The notes under the pieces are model-generated. The model was not told the DNA's origin and made no database searches. It was given only the letters and a program-made list of their open reading frames with translations. From the NCBI GenBank assembly GCA_028752905.1, contig JAQNBH010000003.1:33096222-33160221 (forward strand): 64,000 bases of DNA, given 5' to 3'. The stretch is from Cladorhizidae sp. MBARI D1340-BT2 (lineage: Eukaryota > Porifera > Demospongiae > Poecilosclerida > Cladorhizidae). A program made the translations under genes and the position numbers. Numbering within the stretch: the first letter of the stretch is position 1; every line of letters starts with the position of its first letter. Positions 9,780 through 23,733 of this stretch are shown here, piece by piece.

Positions 9780-12052
9780 GGTGCCATGAGAGGCAACCAC
9801 ATGTCTCCCGTACAGACCTATGTACTCTCTCACTGGTGCCATGAGCTAACTCAGAGGCAACCACATGTCTCCTGTACAGACCTATTCTCTCACTGATGCC
9901 ATGAGCTAACTCAGAGGCAAATACATGTCTTCTGTACAGACCTACTCTCTCACTGGTACCATGAGCTAACTCAGAGGCAACCACATGTCTCCCGTAAGGC
10001 GTACTCTCTCACTGGTGCCATGAGCTAACTCAGAGGTAACCACATGTCTCCCATACAGACCTACTCTCTCACTGGTGCCATGAGCTAACTCAGAGGCAAC
10101 CACATGTCTCCCGTACAGACCTACTCTCTCACTGGTGCCATGAGCTAACTAAGAGGCAACCATATGTCTCCCGTACAGATCTACTCTCTCACTGGTGCCA
10201 TGAGCTACCTCAGAGGCAACCACATGTCTCCCGTACAGACCTACTCTCTAACTGGTGCCATGAGCTAACTCAGAGGCAAACACATGTCTCCCGTACAGAC
10301 CTACTCTCTCACTGGTGCCATGATCTAACTCAGAGGCAACGACATGTCTCCCATACAGACCTACTCTCCCACTGGTACCATGAGCTAACTCAGAGGCAAC
10401 CACATGTCTCCCGTACAGACTTACTCTCTCACTGGTGACATGAGCTAACTAAGAGGCAACCACATGTCTCCTGTACAGATCTACTCTCTCACTGGTGTCA
10501 TGAGCTAACTCAGAGGCAACCACATGTCTCCTGTACAGACCTAGTCACTGGTGCCATGAACTAACTCAGAGGCAACCACGTGTCTTCCATACAGACCTAC
10601 TCTCTCACTGGTGCAATGAGCTAACTCAGAGGCAACCACATGTCTCCCGTACAGACCTACTCTCTCACTGGTGCCATGAGCTAACTCAGAGGCAACCACA
10701 TGCCTCCCGTACAGACCTACTCTCTCACTGGTGCCATGAGCTAACTCAGAAGCAACCACATGTCTCCCGCACAGACCTACTCTCCCACTGGTGCCATGAG
10801 CTAACTCAGAGGCAACCACAGGTCTCCCGTACAGACCTACTCTCCCTCTGGTGCCATGTGCTAACTTAGAGACAACCACATGTCTCCCGTACAGACCTAC
10901 TCTCTCACTGGTGCCATGAGCTAACTCAGAGGCAACCACATGTCTCCCGTACAGACCTACTCTCTCATTGGTGCCATGAGCTAACTAAGAGGCAACCACA
11001 TGTCTCCCGTACAGACCTATTCTCTCACTGGTGCCATGAGCTAACTCAGAGGAAACCACATGTCTCCTGTACAGACCTACTCTCTCACTGGTGCCATGAG
11101 CTAACTCAGAGGCAACCACATGTCTCCCATACAGAGCTACTCTCTCACTGGTGCCATGAGCTAACTTAGAGGCAACCACATGTCTCCCATACAGACCTAC
11201 TCTCTCACTGGTGCCATGAGCTAACTCAGAAGCAACCACATGTCTCCCGTACAGACCTACTCTCCCACTGGTGCCTTGAGCTAACTCAGAGGCAACCACA
11301 TGTCTCCCGTACAGACCTACAACTCTCTCACTGGTGCCATGAGCTAACTCAGAGGCAACCACATGCCTCCCGTACAGACATACTCTCTCACTGGTGCCAT
11401 GAGCTAACTCAGAGGCAACCACATGTCTCCCGCACAGACCTACTCTCCCACTGTTGCCATGAGCTAACTCAGAAGCAACCACATGTCTCCCGTACAGACC
11501 TACTCTCTCACTGGTGCCATGAGCTAACTCAGAGGCAACCACATGTCTCCCATACAGACCATCTCTCTCACTGGTGCCATGCGCTAACACAGAGGCAACC
11601 ACATGTCTCCCGTACAGACCTACTCTCTCACTAGTGCCATGAGCTAACTCAGAGGCAACCACATGTCTCCCGTACAGATCTACTCTCTCACTGGTGCCAT
11701 GAGCTAACTCAGAGGCAACCACATGTCTCCCGTACAGACCTACTCTCTCACTGGTGCCATGAGCTAACTCAGAGGCAAACACATGTCTCCCGTACAGACC
11801 TACTCTCTCACTGGTGCCATGAGCTAACTCAGAGGCAACCACATGTCTCCCGTACAGACCTACTCTCTCACTGGTGCCATGAGCTAACTCAGAGGCAACC
11901 ACTTGTCTCACGTACAGACCTACTCTCTCACTGGTGCCATGATCTAACTCAGAGGTAACGACATGTCTCCCGTACAGACCTACTCTCTCACTGGTGCCAT
12001 GAGCTAACTCAGAGGCAACCACATGTCTCCCGTACAGACCTACTCTCTCACT
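9780..12052 (+). repeat. Canonical 2,273-bp HOR, copy 2
   Basis: Every landmark sits 2,568 bp after copy 1 (55-mer 9780, 59-mer 9955, 56-mer 10,494, 63-mer 11,270, CACGTG at 10,577-10,582). By eye the only differences from copy 1 are ACACTCTC to ACTCTCTC (8151 against 10,719) and ATGAGCTAAC to ATGTGCTAAC (near 10,859). Such similarity over 2.27 kb implies a very recent duplication, sequence conversion, or an assembly duplication. Confidence 0.93.
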
Positions 12053-12942
12053 GGTGCCATGAGAGGCAACCACATGTCTCCCGTACAGACCTATGTACTC
12101 TCTCACTGGTGCCATGAGCTAACTCAGAGGCAACCACATGTCTCCTGTACAGACCTACTCTCTCACTGGTGCCATGAGCTAACTCAGAGGCAACCACATG
12201 TCTCCTGTACAGACCTACTCTCTCACTGGTACCATGAGCTAACTCAGAGGCAACCACATGTCTCCCGTAAGGCCTACTTTCTCACTGGTGCCATGAGCTA
12301 ACTCAGAGGCAACCATATGTCTCCCGTACAGACCTACTCTCTCACTGGTGCCATGAGCTTACTCAGAGGCAACCACATGTGTCCCGTACAGACCTACTCA
12401 CTCACTGGTGCCATGAGCTAACTAAGAGGCAACAACATGTCTCCCGTACAGATCTACTCTCTCACTGGTGCCATGAGCTACCTCAGAGGCAACCACATGT
12501 CTCCCGTACAGACCTACTCTCTAACTGGTGCCATGAGCTAACTCAGAGGCAAACACATGTCTCCCGTACAGACCTACTCTCTCACTGGTGCCATGATCTA
12601 ACTCAGAGGCAACGACATGTCTCCCGTACAGACCTACTCTCCCACTGGTGCCATGAGCTAACTCAGAGGCAACCACATGTCTCCCGTACAGACTTACTCT
12701 CTCACTGGTGACATGAGCTAACTAAGAGGCTACCACATGTCTCCTGTACAGATCTACTCTCTCACTGGTGCCATGAGCTAACTCAGAGGCAACCACATGT
12801 CTCCTGTACAGACCTAGTCACTGGTGCCATGAACTAACTCAGAGGCAACCACGTGTCTCCCATACAGACCTACTCTCTCACTGGTGCAATGAGCTAACTC
12901 AGAGGCAACCACATGTCTCCCGTACAGACCTACTCTCTCACT
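12053..12942 (+). repeat. Start of a HOR cycle that is then interrupted
   Basis: 55-bp (12,053), 59-bp AAGGCC (12,228) and 56-bp (12,767) units occur at the canonical spacing of 175 and 539 bp. A CACGTG unit follows (12,850-12,855). The expected 63-bp unit 776 bp later is absent: the next one is at 15,643. The HOR is thus split here by the 1,140-bp tandem pair. Confidence 0.85.
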
Positions 12943-14082
12943 GGTGCCATGAGCTAACTCAGAGGCAACCACATGCCTCCCTTACAGACCTACTCTCTCA
13001 CTGGTGCCATGAGCTAACTCAGAGGCAACCACATGTCTCCCGCACAGACCTACTCTCCCACTGGTGCCATGAGCTAACTCAGAGGCAACCACATGTCTCC
13101 CGTACAGACCTACTCTCCCACTGGTGCCATGAGCTAACTTAGAGACAACCACATGTCTCCCATTCAGACCTACTCTCTCACTGGTGCCATGAGCTAACTC
13201 AGAGGCAACCACATGTCTCCCGTACAGACCTACTCTCTCAGTTGTGCCATGAGCTATCTCAGAGGCAACCACATGTCTCCCGTACAGACCTACTCTCTCA
13301 CTGGTGCCATGAGCTAACTCAGAGGCAACCACATGTCTCCCGTACAGACCTACTCTCTCACTGGTGCCATGAGCTAACTCAGAGGCAACCACATGTCTCC
13401 CGTACAGACCTACTCTCTCACTGGTGCCATGAGCTAACTCATAGGCAACCACATGTCTCCCGTACAGACCTACTCTCTCACTGGTGCTATGATCTAACTC
13501 AGAGGCAACCACATGTCTCCCGTACAGACCTACTCTCTCATTGGTGCCATGAGCTAACTCAGAGGCAACCACATGTCTCCCGTACAGACCTACTCTCTCA
13601 CTGGTGCCATGAGCTAACTCAGAGGCAACCACATGTCTCCTGTACAGACCTACTCTCTCACTGGCGCCATGAGCTAACTCAGAGGCAACCACATGTCTCC
13701 CGTACAGACCTACTCTCTCACTGGTGCCATGAGCTAACTAAGAGGCAACCACATGTCTCCCGTACAGACCTACTCTCTCACTGGTGCCATTAGCTAACCC
13801 AGAGACAATCACATGTCTCCTGTACAGATCTACTCTCTCACTGGTGCCATGAGATAACTCAGAGGCAACCACATGTCTCCCGCACAGACCTACTCTCCCA
13901 CTGGTGCCATGAGCTAACTCAGAGGCAACCACATGTCTCCCATACAGACCTACTCTCCCACTGGTGCCATGAGCTAACTCAGAGACAACCACATGTCTCC
14001 CATTCAGACCTACTCTCTCACTGGTGCCATGAGCTAACTCAGAGGCAACCACATGTCTCCCGTACAGACCTACTCTCTCACT
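12943..14082 (+). repeat. 1,140-bp (19-unit) tandem duplication, copy 1
   Basis: Nineteen 60-bp units. Diagnostic units ACATGCCTCC (12,943), ATTAG type (13,783), GAGATAACTC (13,843) and AGAGACAACC with CCCATTCAG (13,963) all recur 1,140 bp later. No length variants occur, so the minus-strand frame stays open over long stretches. Confidence 0.88.
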
Positions 14083-15222
14083 GGTGCCATGAGCTAACTC
14101 AGAGGCAACCACATGCCTCCCGAACAGACCTACTCTCTCACTGGTGCCATGAGCTAACTCAGAGGCAACCACATGTCTCCCGCACAGACCTACTCTCCCA
14201 CTGGTGCCATGAGCTAACTCAGAGGCAACCACATGTCTCCCGTACAGACCTACTCTCCCACTGGTGCCATGAGCTATCTTAGAGACAACCACATGTCTCC
14301 CATTCAGACCTACTCTCTCACTGGTGCCATGAGCTAACTCAGAAGCAACCACATGTCTCCCGTACAGACCTACTCTCTCAGTGGTGCCATGAGCTATCTC
14401 AGAGGCAACCACATGTCTCCCGTACAGACTTACTCTCTCACTGGTGCCATGAGCTAACTCAGAGGCAACCACATGTCTCCCGTACAGACCTACTCTCTCA
14501 CTGGTGCTATGAGATAACTCAGAGGCAACCACATGTCTCCCGTACAGACCTACTCTCTCACTGGTGCCATGAGCTAACTCATAGGCAACCACATGTCTCC
14601 CGTACAGACCTACACTCTCACTGGTGCTATGATCTAACTCAGAGGCAACCACATGTCTCCCGTACAGACCTACTCTCTCATTGGTGCCATGAGCTAACTC
14701 AGAGGCAACCACATGTCTCCCGTACAGACCTACTCTCTCACTGGTATCATGAGCTAACTCAGAGGCAACCACATGTCTCCCGTACAGACCTACTCTCTCA
14801 CTGGCGCCATGAGCTAACTCAGAGGCAACCACATGTCTCCCGTACAGACCTACTCTCTCATTGGTGCCATGAGCTAACTAAGAGGCAACCACATGTCTCC
14901 CGTACAGACCTACTCTCTCACTGGTGCCATTAGCTAACCCAGAGACAATCACATGTCTCCTGTACAGATCTACTCTCTCACTGGTGCCATGAGATAACTC
15001 AGAGGCAACCACATGTCTCCCGCACAGACCTACTCTCCCACTGGTGCCATGAGCTAACTCAGAGGCAACCACATGTCTCCCATACAGACCTATTCTCCCA
15101 CTGGTGCCATGAGCTAACTCAGAGACAACCACATGTCTCCCGTTCAGACCTACACTCTCACTGGTGCCATGAGCTAACTCAGAGGCAACCACATGTCTCC
15201 CGTACAGACCTACTCTCTCACT
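14083..15222 (+). repeat. 1,140-bp tandem duplication, copy 2
   Basis: Matches 12,943-14,082 with a constant offset of 1,140 bp (ATTAG unit at 14,923). It carries more differences than the 2,273-bp pair, for example GTGCCATGAG to GTATCATGAG near 14,745 and TCTCTC to ACTCTC near 14,613. This suggests an older duplication. The match ends at 15,223, where a unit with CCAGATGTCTCC begins. Confidence 0.87.
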
Positions 15223-16005
15223 GGTGCCATGAGCTAACTCAGAGGCAACCAGATGTCTCCCGTACAGACCTACTCTCTCTCTGGTGCCATGAACTAACTC
15301 AGAGGCAACCACATGTCTCCCGTACAGACCTACTCTCCCACTGGTGCCATGAGCTAACTCAGAGACAACCACATGTCTCCCTTACAGACTTATTCTCTCA
15401 CTGGTGCCATGAGCTAACTAAGAGGCAACCACATGTCTCCCGTACAGACCTATTCTCTCACTAGTGCCATGAGCTAACTCAGAGGAAACCACATGTCTCC
15501 TGTACAGACCTACTCTCTCACTGGTGCCATGAGCTAACTCAGAGGCAACCACATGTCTCCCGTACAGACATACTCTCTCACTGGTGCCATGAGCTAACTC
15601 AGAAGCAACCACATGTCTCCCGTACAGACCTACTCTCCCACTGGTGCCATGAGCTAACTCAGAGGCAACCACATGTCTCCCGTACAGACCTACAACTCTC
15701 TCACTGGTGCCATGAGCTAACTCAGAGGCAACCACATGCCTCCCGTACAGACCTACTCTCTCACTGGTGCCATGAGCTAACTCAGAGGCAACCAGATGTC
15801 TCCCGTACAGACCTACTCTCTCTCTGGTGCCATGAACTAACTCAGAGGCAACCACATGTCTCCCGAACAGACCTACTCTCCCACTGGTTCCATGAGCTAA
15901 CTCTGAGACAACCACATGTCTCACTTACAGACTTATTCTCTCACTGGTGCCATGAGCTAACTCAGAGGCAAACACATGTCTCCTGTACAGACCTACTCTC
16001 TCACT
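15223..16005 (+). repeat. Regular units around a 63-bp unit
   Basis: Holds the block with CCAGATGTCTCC, GAACTAACTC and CCCTTACAGACTTATT, then a 63-bp unit at 15,643. Related blocks appear near 19.9-20.6, 25.1-25.6, 28.2-28.7, 34.0-34.7, 39.4-39.9, 41.4-42.1 and 50.0-50.8 kb. It is a widely dispersed sub-block of the array. Confidence 0.82.
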
Positions 16006-18278
16006 GGTACCATGAGCTAACTCAGAGGCAACCACATGTCTCCCGTAAGGCCTACTCTCTCACTGGTGCCATGAGCTAACTCAGAGGCAACCACATGTCT
16101 CCCATACAGATCTACTCTCTCACTGGTGCCATGAGCTAACTCAGAGGCAACCACATGTTTCCCGTACAGACCTACTCTCTCAGTGGTGCCATGAGCTAAT
16201 TAACAGGCAACCACATGTCTCCCGTACAGATCTACTCTCTCACTGGTGCCATGAGCTAACTCAGAGGCAACCACATGTCTCCCGTACAGACCTACTCTCT
16301 AACTGGTGCCATGAGCTAACTCAGAGGCAATCACATGTCTCCCGTACAGACCTACACTCTCACTGGTGCCATGATCTTACTCAGAGGCAACGACATGTCT
16401 CCCATACAGACCTACTCTCCCACTGGTGCCATGAGCTAACTCAGAGGCAACCACATGTCTCCCGTACAGACTTACTCTCTCACTGGTGACATGAGCTAAC
16501 TAAGAGGCAACCACATGTCTCCTGTACAGATCTACTCTCTCACTGGTGCCATGAGCTAACTCAGAGGCAACCACATGTCTCCTGTACAGACCTAGTCACT
16601 GGTGCCATGAACTAACTCAGAGGCAACCACGTGTCTTCCATACAGACCTACTCTGTCACTGGTGCAATGAGCTAACTCAGAGGCAACCACATGTCTCCCG
16701 TACAGACCTACTCTCTCACTGGTGCCATGAGCTAACTCAGAGGCAACCACATGCCTCCCGTACAGACCTACTCTCTCACTGGTGCCATGAGCTAACTCAG
16801 AGGCAACCACATGTCTCCCGCACAGACCTACTCTCCCACTGGTGCCATGAGCTAACTCAGAGGCAACCACATGTCTCCCGTACAGACCTACTCTCCCACT
16901 GGTGCCATGAGCTAACTTAGAGACAACCACATGTCTCCCGTTCAGACCTACTCTCTCACTGGTGCCATGAGCTAACTCAGAGGCAACCACATGTCTCCCG
17001 TACAGACCTACTCTCTCATTGGTGCCATGAGCTAACTAAGAGGCAACCACATGTCTCCCGTACAGACCTATTCCCTCACTGGTGCCATGAGCTAACTCAG
17101 AGGAAACCACATGTCTCCTGTACAGACCTACTCTCTCACTGGTGCCATGAGCTAACTCAGAGGCAACCACATGTCTCCCGTACAGAGCTACTCTCTCACT
17201 GGTGCCATGAGCTAACTTAGAGGCAACCACATGTCTCCCATACAGACCTACTCTCTCACTGGTGCCATGAGCTAACTCAGAAGCAACCACATGTCTCCCA
17301 TACAGACCTACTCTCCCACTGATGCCATGAGCTAACTCAGAGGCAACCACATGTCTCCCGTACAGACCTACAACTCTCTCACTGGTGCCATGAGCTAACT
17401 CAGAGGCAACCACATGCCTCCCGTACAGACCTACTCTCTCACTGGTGCCATGAGCTAACTCAGAGGCAACCACATGTCTCCCGCACAGACCTACTCTCCC
17501 ACTGGTGCCATGAGCTAACTCAGAGGCAACCACATGTCTCCCGTACAGACCTACTCTCTCACTGGTGCCATGAGCTAACTCAGAGGCCACCACATGTCTC
17601 CCATACAGACCATCTCTCTCACTGGTGCCATGCGCTAACTCAGAGGCAACCACATGTCTCCCGTACAGACCTACTCTCTCACTAGTGCCATGAGCTAACT
17701 CAGAGGCAACCACATGTCTCCCGTACAGACCTACTCTCTCACTGGTGCCATGAGCTAACTCAGAGGCAACCACATGTCTCCCGTACAGACCTACTCTCTC
17801 ACTTGTCCCATGAGCTAACTCAGAGGCAACCACATGTCTCCCGTACAGACCTACTCTCTCACTGGTGCCATGAGCTAACTCAGAGGCAACCACATGTCTC
17901 CCGTACAGACCTACTCTCTCACTGGTGCCATGAGCTAACAAACAGGCAACCACTTGTCTCACGAACAGACCTACTCTCTCACTGGTGCCATGATCTAACT
18001 CAGAGGCAACGACATGTCTCCCGTACAGACCTACTCTCTCATTGGTGCCATGAGCTAACTCAGAGGCAACCATATGTCTCCCGTACAGACCTACTCTCTC
18101 ACTGTTGCCATGAGAGGCAACCACATGTCTCCCGTACAGACCTATGTACTCTCTCACTGGTACCATGAGCTAACTCAGAGGCAACCACATGTCTCCTGTA
18201 CAGACCTACTCTCTCACTGGTGCCATGAGCTAACTCAGAGGCAACCACATGTCTCCTGTACAGACCTACTCTCTCACT
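16006..18278 (+). repeat. Canonical 2,273-bp HOR, copy 3 (rotated start)
   Basis: Length-variant order 59 (16,006), 56 (16,545), 63 (17,321), 55 (18,104), 59 (18,279), with intervals 539, 776, 783 and 175 bp. The total is 2,273 bp, the same cycle as 7212-9484 entered at a different point. It resembles the copy at 21.1-23.7 kb (offset 4,916 bp) more than those at 7-12 kb. Confidence 0.9.
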
Positions 18279-21200
18279 GGTACCATGAGCTAACTCAGAG
18301 GCAACCACATGTCTCCCGTAAGGCCTACTCTCTCACTGGTGCCATGAGCTAACTCAGAGGCAACCACATGTCTCCCGTACAGACCTACTCTCTCACTGGT
18401 GCCATGAGCTTACTCAGAGGCAACCACATGTCTCCCGTACAGACCTACTCTCTCACTGGTGCCATGAGCTAACTAAGAGGCAACCACATGTCTCCCGTAC
18501 AGATCTACTCTCTCACTGGTGCCATGAGCTACCTCAGAGGCAACCACATGTCTCCCGTACAGACCTACTCTCTAACTGATGCCATGAGCTAACTCAGAGG
18601 CAACCACATGTCTCCCGTACAGACCTACTCTCTCACTGGTGCCATGATCTAACTCAGAGGCAACGACATGTCTCCCGTAGAGACCTACTCTCCCACTGGT
18701 GCCATGAACTAACTCAGAGGCAACCACATGTCTCCCGTACAGACTTACTCTCTCAATGGTGACATGAGCTAACTAAGAGGCAACCACATGTCTCCTGTAC
18801 AGATCTACTCTCTCACTGGTGCCATGAGCTAACTCAGAGGCAACCACGTGTCTCCCATACAGACCTACTCTCTCACTGGTGCAATGAGCTAACTCAGAGG
18901 CAACCACATGTCTCCCGTAGAGACCTACTCTCTCACTGGTGCCATGAGCTAACTCAGAGGCAACCACATGCCTCCCGTACAGACCTACTCTCTCACTGGT
19001 GCCATGAGCAAACTCAGAGGCAACCACATGTCTCCCGCACAGACCTACACTCCCACTGGTGCCATGAGCTAACTCAGAGGCAACCACATGTCTCCCGTAC
19101 AGACCTACTCTCCCACTGGTGCCATGAGATAACTTAGAGACAACCACATGTCTCCCGTTCAGACCTACTCTCTCACTGGTGCCATGAGCTAACTCAGAAG
19201 CAACCACATGTCTCCCGTACAGACCTACTCTCTCAGTGGTGCCATGAGCTATCTCAGAGGCAACCACATGTCTCCCGTACTGACCTACTCTCTCACTGGT
19301 GCCATGAGCTAACTCAGAGGCAACCACATGACTCCCATACAGACCTACTCTCTCACTGGTGCCATGAGCTAACTCAGAGGCAACCACATGTCTCCCGTAC
19401 AGACCTACTCTCTCACTGGTGCCATGAGCTAACTCATAGGCAACCACATGTCTCCCGTACAGACCTACTCTCTCACTGGCGCCATGAGCTAACTCAGAGG
19501 CAACCACATGTCTCCCGTACAGACCTACTCTCTCACTGGTGCCATGAGCTAACTAAGAGGCAACCACATGTCTCCCGTACAGACCTACTCTCTCACTGGT
19601 GCCATTAGCTAACCCAGAGACAATCACATGTCTCCTGTACAGATCTACTCTCTCACTGGTGCCATGAGATAACTCAGAGGCAACCACATGTCTCCCGCAC
19701 AGACCTACTCTCCCACTGGTGCCATGAGCTAACTCAGAGGCAACCACATGTCTCCCATACAGACCTACTCTCCCACTGGTGCCATGAGCTAACTCAGAGA
19801 CAACCACATGTCTCCCGTTCAGACCTACTCTCTCACTGGTGCCATGAGCTAACTCAGAGGCAACCAGATGTCTCCCGTACAGACCTACTCTCTCTCTGGT
19901 GCCATGAACTAACTCAGAGGCAACCACATGTCTCCCGTACAGACCTACTCTCCCACTGGTGCCATGAGCTAACTCAGAGACAACCACATGTCTCCGTTAC
20001 AGACTTATTCTCTCACTGGTGCCATGAGCTAACTAAGAGGCAACCACATGTCTCCCGTACAGACCTATTCTCTCACTGGTGCCATGAGCTAACTCAGAGG
20101 AAACCACATGTCTCCTGTACAGACCTACTCTCTCACTGGTGCCATGAGCTAACTCAGAGGCAACCACATGTCTCCCGTACAGAGCTACTCTCTCACTGGT
20201 GCCATGAGCTAACTTAGAGGCAACCACATGTCTCCCATACAGACCTACTCTCTCACTGGTGCCATGAGCTAACTCAGAAGCAGCCACATGTCTCCCGTAC
20301 AGACCTACTCTCCCACTGGTGCCATGAGCTAACTCAGAGGCAACAACATGTCTCCCGTACAGACCTACAACTCTCTCACTGGTGCCATGAGCTAACTCAG
20401 AGGCAACCACATGCCTCCCGTACAGACCTACTCTCTCACTGGTGCCATGAGCTAACTCAGAGGCAACCAGATGTCTCCCGTACAGACCTACTCTCTCTCT
20501 GGTGCCATGAACTAACTCAGAGGCAACCACATGTCTCCCGTACAGACCTACTCTCCCACTGGTGCCATGAGCTAACTCAGAGACAACCACATGTCTCCCT
20601 TACAGACTTATTCTCTCACTGGTGCCATGAGCTAACTAAGAGGCAACCACATGTCTCCCGTACAGACCTATTCTCTCACTGGTGCCATGAGCTAACTCAG
20701 AGGAAACCACATGTCTCCTGTACAGACCTACTCTCTCACTGGTGCCATGAGCTAACTCAGAGGCAACCACATGTCTCCCGTACAGAGCTACTCTCTCACT
20801 GGTGCCATGAGCTAACTTAGAGGCAACCACATGTCTCCCATACAGACCTACTCTCTCACTGGTGCAATGAGCTAACTCAGAGGCAACTACATGTCTCCCG
20901 TACAGACCTACTCTCTCACTGGTGCCATGAGCTAACTCAGAGGCAACCACTTGCCTCCCGTACAGACCTACTCTCTCACTGGTGCCATGAGCTAACTCAG
21001 AGGCAACCACATGTCTCCCGCACAGACCTACTCTCCCACTGGTGCCATGAGCTAACTCAGAGGCAACCACATGTCTCCCGTACAGACCTACTCTCTCAGT
21101 GGTGCCATGAGCTAATTAAGAGGCAACCACATGTCTCCCGTACAGATCTACTCTCTCACTGGTGCCATGAGCTACTTCAGAGGCAACCACATGTCTCCCG

Positions 21201-21460
21201 TACAGACCTACTCTCTAACTGGTGCCATGAGCTAACTCAGAGGCAACCACATGTCTCCCGTACAGACCTACACTCTCACTGGTGCCATGATCTAACTCAG
21301 AGGCAACGACATGTCTCCCATACAGACCTACTCTCCCACTGGTGCCATGAGCTAACTCAGAGGCAACCACATGTCTCCCGTACAGACTTACTCTCTCACT
21401 GGTGACATGAGCTAACTAAGAGGCAACCACATGTCTCCTGTACAGATCTACTCTCTCACT
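18279..21460 (+). repeat. Left part of the large duplicated segment
   Basis: Begins with a 59-bp unit, then 33 regular units, a 63-bp unit (20,318) and 18 regular units. From about 18,338 it matches 32,376 onward with an offset of 14,038 bp, changing to 14,098 bp after one extra unit in the right copy. The 56-bp unit expected near 18.8 kb is missing in both copies, although the CACGTG unit that normally follows it is present (18,845 and 32,883). Confidence 0.87.
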
Positions 21461-23733
21461 GGTGCCATGAGCTAACTCAGAGGCAACCACATGTCTCCTG
21501 TACAGACCTAGTCACTGGTGCCATGAACTAACTCAGAGGCAACCACGTGTCTTCCATACAGACCTACTCTGTCACTGGTGCAATGAGCTAACTCAGAGGC
21601 AACCACATGTCTCCCGTACAGACCTACTCTCTCACTGGTGCCATGAGCTAACTCAGAGGCAACCACATGCCTCCCGTACAGACCTACTCTCTCACTGGTG
21701 CCATGAGCTAACTCAGAGGCAACCACATGTCTCCCGCACAGATCTACTCTCCCACTGGTGCCATGAGCTAACTCAGAGGCAACCACATGTCTCCCGTGCA
21801 GACCTACTCTCCCACTGGTGCCATGAGCTAACTTAGAGACAACCACATGTCTCCCGTTCAGACCTACTCTCTCACTGGTGCCATGAGCTAACTCAGAGGC
21901 AACCACATGTCTCCCGTACAGACCTACTCTCTCATTGGTGCCATGAGCTAACTAAGAGGCAACCACATGTCTCCCGTACAGATCTATTCCCTCACTGGTG
22001 CCATGAGCTAACTCAGAGGAAACCACATGTCTCCTGTACAGACCTACTCTCTCACTGGTGCCATGAGCTAACTCAGAGGCAACCACATGTCTCCCGTACA
22101 GAGCTACTCTCTCACTGGTGCCATGAGCTAACTTAGAGGCAACCACATGTCTCCCATTCAGACCTACTCTCTCACTGGTGCCATGAGCTAACTCAGAGGC
22201 AACCACATGTCTCCCGTACAGACCTACTCTCCCACTGGTGCCATGAGCTAACTCAGAGGCAACCACATGTCTCCCGTACAGACCCACAACTCTCTCACTG
22301 GTGCCATGAGCTAACTCAGAGGCAACCACATGCCTCCCGTACAGACCTACTCTCTCACTGGTGCCATGAGCTAACTCAGAGGCAACCACATGTCTCCCGC
22401 ACAGACCTACTCTCCCACTGGTGCCATGAGCTAACTCAGAGGCAACCACATGTCTCCCGTACAGACCTACTCTCTCACTGGTGCCATGAGCTAACTCAGA
22501 GGCCACCACATGTCTCCCATACAGACCATCTCTCTCACTGGTGCAATGCGCTAACTCAGAGGCAACCACATGTCTCCCGTACAGACCTACTCTCTCACTA
22601 GTGCCATGAGCTAACTCAGAGGCAACCACATGTCTCCCGTACAGACCTACTCTCTCACTGGTGCCATGAGCTAACTCAGAGGCAACCACATGTCTCCCGT
22701 ACAGACCTACTCTCTCACTGGTCCCATGAGCTAACTCAGAGGCAACCACATGTCTCCCGTACAGACCTACTCTCTCACTGGTGCCATGAGCTAACTCAGA
22801 AGCAACCACATGTCTCCCGTACAGACCTACTCTCTCACTGGTGCCATGAGCTAACAAAGAGGCAACCACTTGTCTCACGTACAGACCTACTCTCTCACTG
22901 GTGCCATGATCTAACTCAGAGGCAATGACATGTCTCCCGTACAGACCTACTCTCTCACTGGTGCCATGAGCTAACTCAGAGGCAACCACATGTCTCCCGT
23001 ACAGACCTACTCTCTCACTGGTGCCATGAGAGGCAACCACATGTCTCCCGTACAGACCTATGTACTCTCTGACTGGTACCATGAGCTAACTCAGAGGCAA
23101 CCACATTTCTCCTGTACAGACCTACTCTCTCACTGGTGCCATGAGCTAACTCAGAGGCAACCACATGTCTCCTGTACAGACCTACTCTCTCACTGGTACC
23201 ATGAGCTAACTCAGAGGCAACCACATGTCTCCCGTAAGGCCTACTCTCTCACTGGTGCCATGAGCTAACTCAGAGGCAACCACATGTCTCCCGTACAGAC
23301 CTACTCTCTCACTGGTGCCATGAGCTTACTCAGAGGCAACCACATGTCTCCCGTACAGACCTACTCTCTCACTGGTGCCATGAGCTAACTAAGAGACAAC
23401 CACATGTCTCCCGTACAGATCTACTCTGTCACTGGTGCCATGAGCTACCTCAGAGGCAACCACATGTCTCCCGTACAGACCTACTCTCTAACTGGTGCCA
23501 TGAGCTAACTCAGAGGCAACCACATGTCTCCCGTACAGACCTACTCTCTCACTGGTGCCATGATCTAACTCAGAGGCAACGACATGTCTCCCGTAGAGAC
23601 CTACTCTCCCACTGGTGCCATGAACTAACTCAGAAGCAACCACATGTCTCCCGTACAGACTTACTCTCTCACTGGTGACATGAGCTAACTAAGAGGCAAC
23701 CACATGTCTCCTGTACAGATCTACTCTCTCACT
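21461..23733 (+). repeat. Canonical 2,273-bp HOR, copy 4 (rotated start)
   Basis: 56 (21,461), 63 (22,237), 55 (23,020), 59 (23,195), then 56 again at 23,734, with intervals 776, 783, 175 and 539 bp. Offset 4,916 bp from copy 3 across all shared landmarks. Its counterpart in the large duplication is 35,559-38,129. Confidence 0.9.

Noticed and set aside
7212..12286. Treating the near-identical HOR copies as certainly an assembly error
   Set aside because: The copies carry a few differences and are flanked by different units on each side, so a real recent duplication is at least as likely; read evidence is needed.
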